DNA of 32,017 bases from an uncultured Myxococcales bacterium (lineage in GTDB: Bacteria > Myxococcota_A > UBA9042). The position numbers and the translations under genes were made by a program. Of the stretch, positions 7,896 to 18,774 are shown piece by piece (the first letter of the stretch is position 1; every line of letters begins with the position of its first letter). Location of the stretch: NCBI GenBank assembly GCA_903883645.1, contig CAISBR010000010.1:1-32017 (forward strand), given 5' to 3'. The notes below the pieces were generated by a model. That model ran no database searches. It was not told where the DNA came from and saw only the letters and a list, made by a program, of their open reading frames with translations.

Positions 7896-9954
7896 CCACA
7901 TGACGCGATCGAGCACTAATTTCAGCACTGAGGCACGCACTTGGTTGCGCTTCTTGGGCCCGAGCTGGCCACTGCTGGGTGCGCTTGCGCTGGCGTGCAC
8001 TGCCCGCGTGCTGATGCTGCTAGCGCGCCATGCCAGCTTGGCGGGTGTGTCGGCGCACCACGACCTCGTCTTTGGGTTTGGCCAAGACCTTTTGGGCATG
8101 TACGGCCTGTTCTTGCTGATGCGCGGCGGGCAGCGCCTAGCCAACTGGAGTGCGCCCCTGGCCTGGGCCGTGGTCGCGCCGGCGTGGCTGCTGCTCGTAC
8201 TGTCGCCGCTGGCGCGGGCTGCAGACTTGGCGCACAACTACTTGGGCGGGTCGCACATTAGCGCCGAGGCATTCTTGTATATCGGCGGCGGCTTCGAAGA
8301 TGTGCTGGCCTCGCCCCGGGTGGCCGGATTGGCACTGGGGGCGGTGGTCGCGGTCTTGGTTACGATGGCTTGGCTCCGGCGCGAGTCGGCGGGCGTGCTC
8401 GACCTAGAGCTTGCGGGATTTGCGGCCCCCACTGCGGTCATTCTGGGCGCGGCTTCGCTGACTTTGGCCCTGTGGCGGCCCGTGACTGCCCCCCCACACG
8501 AGTTCGCCCTCGACCTACTTCCCGAAGCCAACTTGGCGCGGCAGACCGCGCTGTATGTGGCAGATCGCCAGGGACCTAGCGCACTTGCGATTGTGACGCC
8601 CGAGCAATGGCAGCATTGGCAAGACTGGGGCTGGGTGCCGCCGCACGCCCGTGCCGACACGACCTATCCTCTGGTGCGCGGTCCGTCGCAAGAGCCGCCA
8701 CTGGCGTACCCCCTTGAACAAGACGCGATCGAAAAACCGGACGTTGTGATTGTGCTCGCCGAGTCGACTAGCTCGCTGTTTGTGCACGAACTCTCGGGTC
8801 ATTACAAGGGGTTGATGCCCAATCTGGGCGAGCTAACCCACCAGATGACGGTCGTAGATGGCTACCACAACGTAGCCTCGCCCACGATTGCCGGTACGAT
8901 TGGCACGCTCTGTTCGGCCTTTGCGCCGCTGCATCCGGCCGATGTGCACGAGCCGGGCCTAGCCAACGCGGGGCCGTCGCTCACCTGCCTGCCCGAGGCC
9001 CTTTTGCGGCGGGGCTACAAGACCGTGTTTATCGGTGGCCACGACATGCGCCAGGCCGGCACCATCACCTTCTTGCAAGGCCATGGTTTTACTGAGCTCC
9101 ATAGCGATGCGGAACTGCTCAAACGCTTCCCGACCGCGGGGCGCAGCGTGATGGGCGTGTACGACCACTACCTGTTTGATTACGCCAAAGAACAGATCGC
9201 TCGGCTCGAAAAGCCCAGTCCGCTGTCGCCCGAGGGTGCCCACCAGCCGTATTTGCTGGTTTTGGCGACACTCGACACGCACGAGCCGGGGCTGGCGCCG
9301 CCCGAGTGCACGCTGCCGACCGAGGCCTCGCAACTAGCTGGTCTCGAAGATCTTCCCGACGATGCGGGCGCGCGCCGGCAGTTGGCCGCCTACCACTGCA
9401 CCGACAAGCTGCTGGGCGATTTGGGCAAGTTTCTGCTCGGCCCCGAGCGGCGCGATCACACGCTGCTGGCAATCACGGGTGATCATGCGCCCTTCCATAC
9501 CCCATCGAACGCGGCGGTATACGAGGGCAAGAATGTGGGGTGGTCTTTTGACCGACTGCCGCTGCTGATCCACGACCCGCGCCACAATCTTCCCGCCAAA
9601 CTCAACGTTCTGTCAGGCACTTTAGACGTAGCGCCGTCTTTGAGCCATCTGTTGGGCGTCAGCGACGAGCGGTCGACCTACTTGGGCCACAGTATCTTTG
9701 GTCGGCGCGCCCAGCTGCCGCTGCTGGTGGGTCGGGTGGGAACGCGTATGGCCTATCTGCGCGATCATACAACGGAACGCGAGCTGCCGTTTAAACAATT
9801 GCCCGACCTGTGCAAGGCTGGCGAGGCGCTTCTGCCCGGCGTGACGGGGGCGCCGAGTGCGTGCGATGTGGCGACGTACTTCGAATGGCTCGACGGGCTG
9901 TGGACCAACCACCGCTTGCGGCCGGCGCGGGCGTTGGCGGCTGGGCCCGAGTAG
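7888..9954 (+). CDS. LTA synthase-like sulfatase-family membrane transferase
   Basis: 688 residues from ATG 7888, overlapping the previous stop by eight bases; ATG 7900 is an alternative. The first 220 residues hold about five membrane spans. The C-terminal half is a sulfatase/alkaline-phosphatase-fold domain of the LTA synthase/phosphoethanolamine transferase type: VVIVLAEST with metal ligand E292, the SPTIAGTIGTLCS segment with candidate nucleophile T333, and the ITGDHAPFHT motif with ligands D532 and H533. Relatives transfer phosphoglycerol or phosphoethanolamine from phospholipids to envelope glycans, on the outer face of the inner membrane. In a Gram-negative host the acceptor is more likely a periplasmic glucan, lipid A or a surface polysaccharide than teichoic acid. 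Which group is transferred cannot be told from sequence. Confidence 0.85.
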   Translation: MSSHMTRSSTNFSTEARTWLRFLGPSWPLLGALALACTARVLMLLARHASLAGVSAHHDLVFGFGQDLLGMYGLFLLMRGGQRLANWSAPLAWAVVAPAWLLLVLSPLARAADLAHNYLGGSHISAEAFLYIGGGFEDVLASPRVAGLALGAVVAVLVTMAWLRRESAGVLDLELAGFAAPTAVILGAASLTLALWRPVTAPPHEFALDLLPEANLARQTALYVADRQGPSALAIVTPEQWQHWQDWGWVPPHARADTTYPLVRGPSQEPPLAYPLEQDAIEKPDVVIVLAESTSSLFVHELSGHYKGLMPNLGELTHQMTVVDGYHNVASPTIAGTIGTLCSAFAPLHPADVHEPGLANAGPSLTCLPEALLRRGYKTVFIGGHDMRQAGTITFLQGHGFTELHSDAELLKRFPTAGRSVMGVYDHYLFDYAKEQIARLEKPSPLSPEGAHQPYLLVLATLDTHEPGLAPPECTLPTEASQLAGLEDLPDDAGARRQLAAYHCTDKLLGDLGKFLLGPERRDHTLLAITGDHAPFHTPSNAAVYEGKNVGWSFDRLPLLIHDPRHNLPAKLNVLSGTLDVAPSLSHLLGVSDERSTYLGHSIFGRRAQLPLLVGRVGTRMAYLRDHTTERELPFKQLPDLCKAGEALLPGVTGAPSACDVATYFEWLDGLWTNHRLRPARALAAGPE

Positions 9955-9966
9955 CCGCAGCTCGCT

Positions 9967-11571
9967 TTACTTGTTCCCGTGCAGTTCCATGGTCGTATGC
10001 AGGGTCACACCGGGATTCTTCTCGACGATGTAGTCCGCGCGAAAGCGGGTCTCCGTCAGCAGACACAGGTTGCCATGGCCGTCGGTAAACAAGTCGCGCG
10101 TTGCCGAGTCTTCTAGCTTCTTCTGCACCGCCGCGTCCTTGCACGCGACCCAGCGGCACACCTGCAGCGCCAGGCCCTCAAACACGGCGTCGACGTTGTA
10201 CTCCTCGCGCAGCCGCGCCACGATGACGTCGAACTGCAGCGTACCCACCGCACCCACGATCCACTCGCTGCCGATAAGTGGGCGAAACAACTGAGCCGCC
10301 CCCTCTTCGCACACTTCAGTCAGGCCCTTTTGCAGCTGCTTTTGCTTCATCGGGTCGCGCAGGCGCACACGGCGAAATAGCTCGGGCGCAAACGACGGCA
10401 CTCCGGTGAACTGCAGGTTCTCGCCCTGCGTAAACGTATCGGCAATACGAATGGTGCCGTGGTTCGGTACACCAATGATGTCGCCGGGATACGCCTCTTC
10501 CACAATCGAGCGATCGCGCGCCAAGAACGTCATCGCGTTGCGCACGGCCATGGTCTTGCCGGTGCGCGGTTGATAAATGTCCATGCCGCGACGGAAAATG
10601 CCCGAGACGATGCGAATAAACGCCATGCGGTCCCGGTGGTTACGATCCATGTTGGCCTGAATCTTGAACACGAAGCCGCTGAAGCTGTCCTCGTCGGCGT
10701 CTACTACCCGGTGCACCGTCTCGCGCGGCTGCGGACCGGGGGCAAGATCGCAGAAGCAATCGAGAAGCTCTTTCACGCCGAAGTTATGTAGCGCCGAACC
10801 AAAGAACACCGGAGTCTGTTGTCCACGAAGAAAGCGCGTTTGATCATAGGGTTCGCTGGCACCCTCGAGCAACTCGATCTCGCCCGTCACCTGCTCGTAG
10901 TGCTTGCCGATCAGCTGCTTGGCCTCGGGCGATACCAGCGAGTCGAGCACCACCCGCTCGTTCTTGTGGCCGCGATCGGCCGCTAGGTAGAAATTCACTG
11001 TCTTATCGCGCAGATCGTAGACGCCTTGAAACTCCTTGCCACCGCCGATGGGCCATGTCATCGGTGTACAGGCCATGTGCAGCTCTTTCTCAAGATTATC
11101 CAGCAGATCGAGCGGATCCATCGCCTCCAAGTCGAGCTTGTTCATAAAGGTAATGACCGGGGTGCGCTTGAGCCTGCACACCTCGAGCAACTTCTTCGTC
11201 TGTAATTCTACGCCCTTGGTCGCGTCAATGACCATCAGCACCGCGTCGACCGCGGTAAGGGTGCGAAAGGTATCTTCCGAGAAGTCGTTGTGACCCGGCG
11301 TGTCGAGCAAATTGAGCTGCAAGGTCCTGTATTCAAATGTCATTACCGCAGTCGACACCGAGATGCCGCGCTCGCGCTCGATCGACATCCAGTCCGACGT
11401 CGCCGACTTCTGGTTGCGCTTGGCCTTAACCGCGCCGGCCAAGTGGATAGCCCCGCCGAACAACAGCAGTTTTTCGGTAATCGTCGTCTTGCCGGCATCG
11501 GGGTGCGAGATGATGGCAAAGGTGCGCCGGCGCGCAATTTCACGATGTAATTCAGGATTCTGGCTGGTCAT
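9967..11571 (-). CDS. prfC: Peptide chain release factor 3 (RF3)
   Basis: 534 residues, full length for RF3. Reads leftward from ATG 11571 with GGAG about seven bases before it. GTPase motifs are intact: the P-loop HPDAGKTT near residue 23, the switch region SIERERGISVST, DTPGHNDFSEDT (G3) and NKLD (G4). RF3-specific segments follow, including PIGGGKEFQGVYDL and FGSALHNFGVKELLD. RF3 is a cytoplasmic GTPase that removes RF1 or RF2 from the ribosome after peptide release. It lies 93 bases downstream of prmC, whose product methylates RF1 and RF2, so the two probably share a transcript. It converges with the LTA synthase-like gene, with 12 bases between stops. Confidence 0.97.
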   Translation of the reverse strand: MTSQNPELHREIARRRTFAIISHPDAGKTTITEKLLLFGGAIHLAGAVKAKRNQKSATSDWMSIERERGISVSTAVMTFEYRTLQLNLLDTPGHNDFSEDTFRTLTAVDAVLMVIDATKGVELQTKKLLEVCRLKRTPVITFMNKLDLEAMDPLDLLDNLEKELHMACTPMTWPIGGGKEFQGVYDLRDKTVNFYLAADRGHKNERVVLDSLVSPEAKQLIGKHYEQVTGEIELLEGASEPYDQTRFLRGQQTPVFFGSALHNFGVKELLDCFCDLAPGPQPRETVHRVVDADEDSFSGFVFKIQANMDRNHRDRMAFIRIVSGIFRRGMDIYQPRTGKTMAVRNAMTFLARDRSIVEEAYPGDIIGVPNHGTIRIADTFTQGENLQFTGVPSFAPELFRRVRLRDPMKQKQLQKGLTEVCEEGAAQLFRPLIGSEWIVGAVGTLQFDVIVARLREEYNVDAVFEGLALQVCRWVACKDAAVQKKLEDSATRDLFTDGHGNLCLLTETRFRADYIVEKNPGVTLHTTMELHGNK

Positions 11572-11664
11572 GCTGGACTCCGCGGGCCATTTCGGCCTGG
11601 GCAGATGGCGTTCGTGCAGATTCGTTTGTAGATGTAAGTGCTTGCGATGGATTGGCGTTCGCAG

Positions 11665-12561
11665 CTAGTTGTCGGGCCGCAGCCAACGCACCGTGTGGGT
11701 CGGCCCACCCAGCACAGCCTGGGGCAAGCCTGTGCCCAGACTGCGCTTTTCAGCGTACTCGATGAGCGCGTCGGCCTGGCCGCGGCTGCCGAGCTCAACC
11801 GCAAGCAAACCACCCGGCACCAAGAATTCGGCCGCCCGGTCGACGATCAACCGCAGCAGGTCACTGCCATCGGCGCCGCCGTCGAGCGCCAGCCGCGGCT
11901 CCCAGTGGCGGACATCTACATCTAGTTTGGCAATATCACCCGACCGCACGTAGGGCGGGTTGCTGACAATTGCTCCAAATTTTTCGGCAGTAGAAAATGG
12001 CTGCCACAAATTTCCCTGCCGGAACTCAACTGCTACATTTATCGACTTAGCGTTGCGTTGGGCCACATCGAGCGCCGCCTGCGACAGGTCGCTCGCCACC
12101 ACTCGCCGCTCTACCTGCTTCTTTTGCAGATGGTCGGCCAGGGAGATCGCCACACAACCGCTGCCGGTGCACAGGTCAAGCACCGCGCCTGCCGGCGAGG
12201 CGGGGTCATCGACAAAGGCCACGGCCAAGTCAACCAGCGACTCCGTCTCGGGCCGGGGCACTAGCACGTGCGGATCCACGGCGAAGTCGAGGTCAAAAAA
12301 GGCCTTCTTACCAAGGATATACGCGACCGGTTCCAGCTTTGCCCGCCGCTTGATCAGCGCCTTGTAATCTGCCAGCTCTTCGCCCTGCACCGGCTGATCA
12401 AAGCCCAGGAACAGGTGCAGACGGTCCGTCTTTAGCACATGCGCCAGCAGCAGCTCGCCATCGAGGCGCGGCGACGCCGACCCTTGCTTGGTCAGCCAGT
12501 CGCGAGTCCACTGCAACAACTTGGCAACTGTCCAGATTTCAGCAGCTTGTGCGTCGCTCAC
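11665..12561 (-). CDS. prmC: Release factor glutamine methyltransferase PrmC (HemK)
   Basis: 298 residues from GTG 12561, preceded by GGGGGAA; the frame is open further upstream but that part overlaps thiE and has no family match. The N-terminal helical domain (about 1-80) binds the release factor. The Rossmann methyltransferase domain has AdoMet motif I DLCTGSGC at 129-136 and the catalytic NPPY at 201-204. It N5-methylates the Gln of the GGQ motif in RF1 and RF2 using S-adenosylmethionine. The start codon overlaps the thiE stop (GTGA), so translation is probably coupled. prfC follows. No key residue is missing. Confidence 0.95.
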   Translation of the reverse strand: MSDAQAAEIWTVAKLLQWTRDWLTKQGSASPRLDGELLLAHVLKTDRLHLFLGFDQPVQGEELADYKALIKRRAKLEPVAYILGKKAFFDLDFAVDPHVLVPRPETESLVDLAVAFVDDPASPAGAVLDLCTGSGCVAISLADHLQKKQVERRVVASDLSQAALDVAQRNAKSINVAVEFRQGNLWQPFSTAEKFGAIVSNPPYVRSGDIAKLDVDVRHWEPRLALDGGADGSDLLRLIVDRAAEFLVPGGLLAVELGSRGQADALIEYAEKRSLGTGLPQAVLGGPTHTVRWLRPDN

Positions 12562-13241
12562 GGTGTTCCCCCGGCCTGCCAGGCGGCCACCAGCTCGCGG
12601 AGCCGGACATAGGCACTTTCGGCGCTGGGGCGCTCGCTTTGGGCCCCTAGCCAACCGCTAATCACGGCCATGGCGTGGGCACCCGTCGCCCGTACTAACG
12701 TCGCCTGCGCGGCGCCCAAGCCACCGATGGCCACGACGGGTCTTTGGCTCGCAGCGCAGGCATCCGTCAGGTGCGCCCAGCCGGTCACCGGGTCTAACGC
12801 GCTTTTGCTGGCGGTCCATAGGATAGGACCAAAGCCGATGTAATTACAAGGTACGTCGTTGCCAGCTCGCACCTGCTCCAGGTTATGGGTCGACCAGCCG
12901 ATCAGCGCCGATTCACCAAGACTCATGCGGGCTTGCCCCACCTCGCCATCGCCCTGGCCCAAGTGCAACCCGGCCCCCGCGCGCCCAGCCGACTCCGCAT
13001 CGTCGTTTACAATCAGCGGCAGCTGCCCAGCCAGTGCCCGCAGCAGCACCGCCGCGACTTCGCCCCGCACGACACTCGGCTTTTCAAGTGATTTCAGACG
13101 CAACTGCAACGCCACCGCGCCCGCCTCGCGCGCCGCCACCGCCAGTTCGGTCAGCAGCGGCAGGGCATCGCGAACACTCGCCGGCGTGACCAGTCCGAGC
13201 CGGTCACCGTCCAAGATCGCATAGATGCCTGAGGAAAACAT
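12558..13241 (-). CDS. thiE: Thiamine phosphate synthase
   Basis: 227 residues from ATG 13241. The frame stays open upstream, but those codons read back into the tRNA gene and are an artefact. ThiE joins the pyrimidine diphosphate and the thiazole phosphate to make thiamine phosphate, in the cytoplasm. The TIM-barrel signatures are present: GIYAILDGD (5-13), ALQLRLKS (44-51), LIVNDDAESAGRAGAGLHLGQ (76-96), the WSTHNLEQV loop (116-124), NYIGFGPIL (133-141) and PVVAIGGL (168-175). The pyrophosphate loop normally reads GPxxxTxTK; here it is GPILWTASKS, keeping T and K. The ribosome site is weak. No other thiamine gene is in the window. Confidence 0.88.
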   Translation of the reverse strand: MFSSGIYAILDGDRLGLVTPASVRDALPLLTELAVAAREAGAVALQLRLKSLEKPSVVRGEVAAVLLRALAGQLPLIVNDDAESAGRAGAGLHLGQGDGEVGQARMSLGESALIGWSTHNLEQVRAGNDVPCNYIGFGPILWTASKSALDPVTGWAHLTDACAASQRPVVAIGGLGAAQATLVRATGAHAMAVISGWLGAQSERPSAESAYVRLRELVAAWQAGGTP

Positions 13242-13265
13242 GGAATCACGGCTCGTGCGCACTGA

Positions 13266-13292
13266 CGGAAAACAACAATCGTGCGTACGATT
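13266..13292 (-). terminator. Possible weak terminator between tRNA-Val and thiE
   Basis: On the minus strand AATCGT-ACGC-ACGATT forms a six-base-pair stem with a four-base loop (13277-13292), followed by a T-rich GTTGTTTT. The stem is short and AT-rich, so at most partial termination is expected. It lies 24 bases past the tRNA 3' end. Confidence 0.3.
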
Positions 13293-13315
13293 CGGAAAGA
13301 TTTGAAGATTTGCCT

Positions 13316-13391
13316 TGGTAGGCGCGGGCGGATTTGAACCGCCGACCCCCACGATGTCAACGTGGTGCTCTAACCCCTGAGCTACGCGCCT
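13316..13391 (-). tRNA. tRNA-Val (anticodon GAC)
   Basis: 76 nucleotides with every arm intact. The acceptor stem AGGCGCG pairs perfectly with CGCGCCT, the D stem GCTC pairs with GAGC, the anticodon stem CCACG pairs with CGTGG around loop TTGACAT, and the T arm is GGCGG-TTCAAAT-CCGCC. The anticodon GAC reads GUC and GUU valine codons. The discriminator base is A and the CCA end is encoded. It lies upstream of thiE-prmC-prfC on the same strand. Confidence 0.97.
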
Positions 13392-13539
13392 CTAGTCGGC
13401 CGGCCACCGCTCGGGCGCCGGGCGACGCGCGTTTTACGCCTTCGCCGCCCCCGTGTCAACTACCTAGCACAAGCTCGCCGCACCTAAAAATCGACGGCGC
13501 GAAGTTGCCAAGCGCTGTCAGTCGGCTACGATCACCGCG

Positions 13540-14283
13540 ATGTGCCGTCGCCTCCTGATTTTGCCGCTCTTTGCCGTGCTCACCGCCCTGCCGAGTGCCG
13601 CGCGTGCGGAGTGGAAAAGCGTGCAACAGGTTACGCTCGGAACGGCGCAGGTTCTCGAGCAAGGCGCGATCCACTTTGGCGTCGTCGCACCGATTGCCTA
13701 CGGAGCCTCGTCGCGGCTAACTGTGCAATCGCACCCAATCCTTGATCTGCTGCTCGTGCCCAACGTGGCTTTTCGCTACCGGATTCTTGACCAGACGCAC
13801 TACGTGGTCTCGGCGACCGGCAGTTTCAAGCGCTCTTTTGGCCAAGTAGCCGCTACAACTGCGCAAACGGGCGCCCTGGCCCCCGGCGAGCTGCTTGGCG
13901 GCGGCATGGGCACATGGTACCCCAACAACGCCTGGGCGGTGACCGGCGGTGTCGTGTATGCGGGCCAGTTCGACGAAAATATCAATGGCCACTATGTTGG
14001 CTTGGCGCATGGCATTTCGGTTTCGGCGCAGCTGCACTGGCTAGTCCAGCCCAGCGACTTGCTGCAGGTGTCGATGCTACAGCGCTACGGACTAAGCGCG
14101 GCCTCGTTCAATCGCCCAGAGATTACGCTGGGTTGGGCCCACAGCTTTCGTCGCTGGCTCTCGGGCGCGCACTTGCTGGTGTCGCTAACGCTAAACGATG
14201 CAGCGGGTTACGACATCCCCGGGCTGTCGTGGCTGCAGCGGTGGCCCCTGCTGCCCTACGTTGACCTGTGGTGGAGGCTCTAG
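13540..14283 (+). CDS. Predicted outer-membrane beta-barrel protein, function unknown
   Basis: 247 residues from ATG 13540. A clear signal peptide (Arg-Arg, core LLILPLFAVLTALPS, cleavage after ARA at about residue 23) is followed by alternating hydrophobic and polar residues in strand-length runs, for example IHFGVVAPIAYG, SRLTVQSHPILDLLLVPNVAFRYRI, YVVSATGSFKRSF, AWAVTGGVVYAGQF and GISVSAQLHWLV. It ends in aromatic residues (VDLWWRL), as barrels often do. No enzyme motif is seen. The unknown 149-residue gene begins immediately after its stop, so the two are probably co-translated. A porin-like or structural role is inferred from fold type only. Confidence 0.7.
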   Translation: MCRRLLILPLFAVLTALPSAARAEWKSVQQVTLGTAQVLEQGAIHFGVVAPIAYGASSRLTVQSHPILDLLLVPNVAFRYRILDQTHYVVSATGSFKRSFGQVAATTAQTGALAPGELLGGGMGTWYPNNAWAVTGGVVYAGQFDENINGHYVGLAHGISVSAQLHWLVQPSDLLQVSMLQRYGLSAASFNRPEITLGWAHSFRRWLSGAHLLVSLTLNDAAGYDIPGLSWLQRWPLLPYVDLWWRL

Positions 14284-14733
14284 GTGGCAACCAAAGAACT
14301 TGTAAGCGAATTTGAGGCGCGACGTGTCGAGCGCACCCTGCGGGCGGCTTGGCCCGGTCTGCTAGCGCCCGATGAGCAACTGCGCGTGCTGAGCGGCACC
14401 CTTGAGTCGGGCTGGGTGGCGGTGACCTGGCAACTAGCCGACGCAACACGCAAAAATGTCTATGCGGTCGAGGTGCGGGTGGCACTGGGCACGCCGAAGC
14501 AGCCTGGATTGCGCGAGCGCGAAGCCGTCGAACTTCTGTATGACTTTTTGGCCATGCAGTTTGAAGACATGCTGCGCGGCGAGCGACGCCCGTTCTCGGG
14601 ACCGCGATGGGAAGAGATTGATTTTGCTAACCAAAAGCTGCACTTGCGCGGTCAATTCGTTGACGAGCACCGCGAAAATGTGGCCAGCGAGCTGATCGAA
14701 GCCGGCCGCGACGTGCCGCCGAAAGACGCGTGA
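14284..14733 (+). CDS. Conserved-looking hypothetical protein, 149 aa
   Basis: Starts at GTG 14284, directly after the previous stop, with a strong GGAGG at 14273-14277 six bases upstream. That ribosome site decides the start. The protein is soluble with no signal peptide: an N-terminal helix (LVSEFEARRVERTLRAAW), a beta region (VLSGTLESGWVAVTWQLAD, NVYAVEVRVAL), a helix (AVELLYDFLAMQFEDML) and a short beta pair (WEEIDFANQKLHLRGQFVDE). I do not recognise a family. Its position suggests a cytoplasmic companion of the outer-membrane protein, but nothing in the sequence shows how. Confidence 0.75.
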   Translation: MATKELVSEFEARRVERTLRAAWPGLLAPDEQLRVLSGTLESGWVAVTWQLADATRKNVYAVEVRVALGTPKQPGLREREAVELLYDFLAMQFEDMLRGERRPFSGPRWEEIDFANQKLHLRGQFVDEHRENVASELIEAGRDVPPKDA

Positions 14734-14770
14734 AGGCCCGCGCCTGTTACAAAACCGTGGTCCCTACCGC

Positions 14771-14799
14771 TTGACACCCCTGGCCCGCAGACGATGATT
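14771..14799 (+). promoter_or_regulatory. Possible sigma-70-type promoter of mdh
   Basis: A perfect TTGACA at 14771-14776, then 17 bases and ATGATT at 14794-14799, which is a poor -10. It lies in the 168-base gap before mdh and would give an untranslated leader of roughly 95 bases. The -35 is convincing and the -10 is not. Confidence 0.3.
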
Positions 14800-14901
14800 C
14801 AGCCGCTAGCGTGGACCCGGCGTGCGGGCTCGTGCTGCGAGTGCCCCAAGCGGTGCCCATCCGGCGCCCAAACCGCCTAACTCTTGAATTCGAGGATGAT
14901 C

Positions 14902-15888
14902 ATGGTTCAGCCTATTCGCGTTGCAGTTACCGGTGCCGCCGGTCAGATTGGCTACAGCATCCTGTTCCGCCTGGCTTCGGGCGAGACTTTTGGCAACCGC
15001 CCGGTGATCTTGCAGCTGCTGGATCTACCGATTCCCGAAGTGCAAAAGGCCCTGCAAGGCGTAGCGATGGAGCTGCAAGACTGCGGCTTTAAGTCGCTGG
15101 CCGGCATCGAGTGCACCGACGACCCGAACGTGGCCTTTAACGGCGTGTCGTGGGCTCTGCTCGTCGGCAGCAAGCCGCGCGGCCCGGGCATGGCACGCGC
15201 CGACCTGATCCGCGAAAACGGCCCAATTTTCATCGGCCAAGGCAACGCCCTCGAAAAGGGCGCCGGCGACATGCGCGTGTTGGTGGTGGGCAATCCCTGC
15301 AACACCAACTGCTTGATCGCCGCCAGCAATTGCAAAGGCGTGCCCAAGGAGCGCTTCTTCGCCATGACCCGGCTCGACGAGAACCGCGCGATCGCCCAGC
15401 TCGCCAACAAGGCCGGCGTCACCAACGCCGAGATCTCGCGCGTCTCGGTCTTTGGCAACCACAGCGAGTCGATGTACCCCGACTTTGAGAATGCCAAGAT
15501 CGCAGGCAAAAGCGCCAAGACGGTCATCAAGGATCTCAAGTGGCTGCGCGGCGAGTTCGTGGGCAACGTGCAGAACCGCGGCAAGGCGATCATCGCGGCG
15601 CGCGGCAAGTCTTCGGCCGCATCGGCAGCCTCGGCCGCCATCGACCACGTCAAGGACTTGGAGAAGAAGACGGCGCGCGGCCAGTGGTTCAGCGCAGCGG
15701 TCTGGAGCGACGGTTCGTACGATTCGCCCAAGGGAATCTACACTTCGATGCCGATCACCTCGGATGGCAAGGGCGGCTACAGCGTGGTGCAAGGTCTCAA
15801 GCTCAGCAAGTGGGCCAAGGACAAGATCCGCGTTACTAACGAAGAGTTGCTGGCCGAGCGTGAAGTGGTCAAAGAACTGCTGAAGTAA
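14902..15888 (+). CDS. mdh: Malate dehydrogenase
   Basis: 328 residues from ATG 14902, chosen for GAGG six bases upstream; an ATG at 14896 lies too close to it. It oxidises malate to oxaloacetate with NAD in the TCA cycle. The Rossmann motif is at 8-17 ([10 protein letters not shown]), the acidic NAD-binding residue is D41 (LLDLP), and the mobile loop has arginines R93 and R99 (KPRGPGMAR). D159 in TRLDENRA and H187 in GNHSES form the catalytic pair. Length and motifs fit the cytosolic-type (group 2) family rather than the E. coli type. It precedes sdhCAB on the same strand with a 147-base gap, so the genes belong to one metabolic block and possibly one transcript. Confidence 0.96.
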   Translation: MVQPIRVAVTGAAGQIGYSILFRLASGETFGNRPVILQLLDLPIPEVQKALQGVAMELQDCGFKSLAGIECTDDPNVAFNGVSWALLVGSKPRGPGMARADLIRENGPIFIGQGNALEKGAGDMRVLVVGNPCNTNCLIAASNCKGVPKERFFAMTRLDENRAIAQLANKAGVTNAEISRVSVFGNHSESMYPDFENAKIAGKSAKTVIKDLKWLRGEFVGNVQNRGKAIIAARGKSSAASAASAAIDHVKDLEKKTARGQWFSAAVWSDGSYDSPKGIYTSMPITSDGKGGYSVVQGLKLSKWAKDKIRVTNEELLAEREVVKELLK

Positions 15889-16035
15889 GCTTTCTGGCGC
15901 GACGCCGGTCCAGTTCGCTTTTGTTTGGGCGACCTGGGCCGGCGCTACGCGCGCTCCCCTTCCCGTTCCACACATCGCCGCGCAGCCTGTTGCGCCCCGC
16001 GATGCACGGATTGTTTCGCTGTTACGAGGCCATAC

Positions 16036-16767
16036 ATGGACGGTGATGTCATCAAGGTGCCCGCTCCGGGCGTGTCGAAGGTGATCGACCGGCTGCTGGC
16101 GTCGACCATCGGTCAAAAGGCCATCATGGCCGTGACTGGTTTCGCGCTCGTCGGCTTTGTGTTCGTCCATATGGCCGGGCACTTGCAGATGTTTCAGGGC
16201 CCCGAAGCGTACAACAAGTACGCCCACATGCTGCAGGGCATGGGCGGCATCAAGTGGGGCCTGCGCGGGCTGCTGCTGGTCGGCGTGTTCGCCCACATGT
16301 GGGCCGGCGTCCGCCTGATGATGCGCAACATGAGCGCGCGCCCCGACAATTACGCAGTGAACAAATGGCTGGCGGCCAGCGCCTCGGCCAAGACCATGCG
16401 CGTGACCGGACCGATCGTGCTGTTTTTCATTGTCTATCACCTGCTGCACTTCACCCTGCTCAAGGTGTCGTCGCAAGGTTTCGAAGACATGGTGTACCAG
16501 CTCAACGGCGTCGGCGACGTTCCCGATGTGTACCAGCGCATGGTCGTGAGCTATCAAAACCCAGTGCTGACGGCGATTTACGTCCTGTCGGTCACGTTGC
16601 TAGGTACGCACTTGGCGCACGGCATCCAGAGCATGTTCCAGACGCTAGGGCTGAACAACAATACCTACCGGCCCGCAGTCCAGGTCGCCAGCCGCGCTCT
16701 GGCGCTGATTGCTGTGCTGGGTTTCGTGGCGGTGCCGCTGGCCATTCTGGCAGGCGTCATCAAGTAG
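16036..16767 (+). CDS. sdhC: Succinate dehydrogenase cytochrome b558 subunit
   Basis: 243 residues from ATG 16036 with GAGG six bases before it; the frame is open to 15925 but has no match there. This is the single membrane anchor of a type-B succinate:quinone oxidoreductase. About five membrane spans are visible, with histidines at 45/49 (VHMAGH), 87 (FAHMWAG), 135/138 (YHLLH) and 192/195 (GTHLAH). Four helix-borne histidines ligate two b-type hemes in relatives such as the Bacillus enzyme. There is no separate SdhD, as expected for this type. It donates electrons to quinone, probably menaquinone by analogy. The order sdhC-sdhA-sdhB and the 84-base gap to sdhA indicate an operon. Confidence 0.93.
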   Translation: MDGDVIKVPAPGVSKVIDRLLASTIGQKAIMAVTGFALVGFVFVHMAGHLQMFQGPEAYNKYAHMLQGMGGIKWGLRGLLLVGVFAHMWAGVRLMMRNMSARPDNYAVNKWLAASASAKTMRVTGPIVLFFIVYHLLHFTLLKVSSQGFEDMVYQLNGVGDVPDVYQRMVVSYQNPVLTAIYVLSVTLLGTHLAHGIQSMFQTLGLNNNTYRPAVQVASRALALIAVLGFVAVPLAILAGVIK

Positions 16768-16851
16768 CCGTAGACGAACTGTAGCCATTTGGCGGCATTG
16801 CCGCTGCCGGCGCGACCCCTGCGCACCCTGCCCCAGGCCTCGGAGGCCCCT

Positions 16852-18774
<1,923 letters not shown>

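Noticed and set aside
13242..13315. TPP riboswitch before thiE
   Set aside because: Only 74 bases lie between the tRNA and thiE, and the conserved CUGAGA and ACCUGAUC-type elements are not there.
13242..13352. N-terminal extension of ThiE into the tRNA region
   Set aside because: The extra residues (VGGSNPPAPTK type) are the translation of a tRNA 3' half, a familiar artefact. The ThiE match begins at ATG 13241.
15025..16557. 510-residue antisense frame across mdh and sdhC
   Set aside because: It is His/Ala/Val-rich, spans two solid genes and has no family match or ribosome site.
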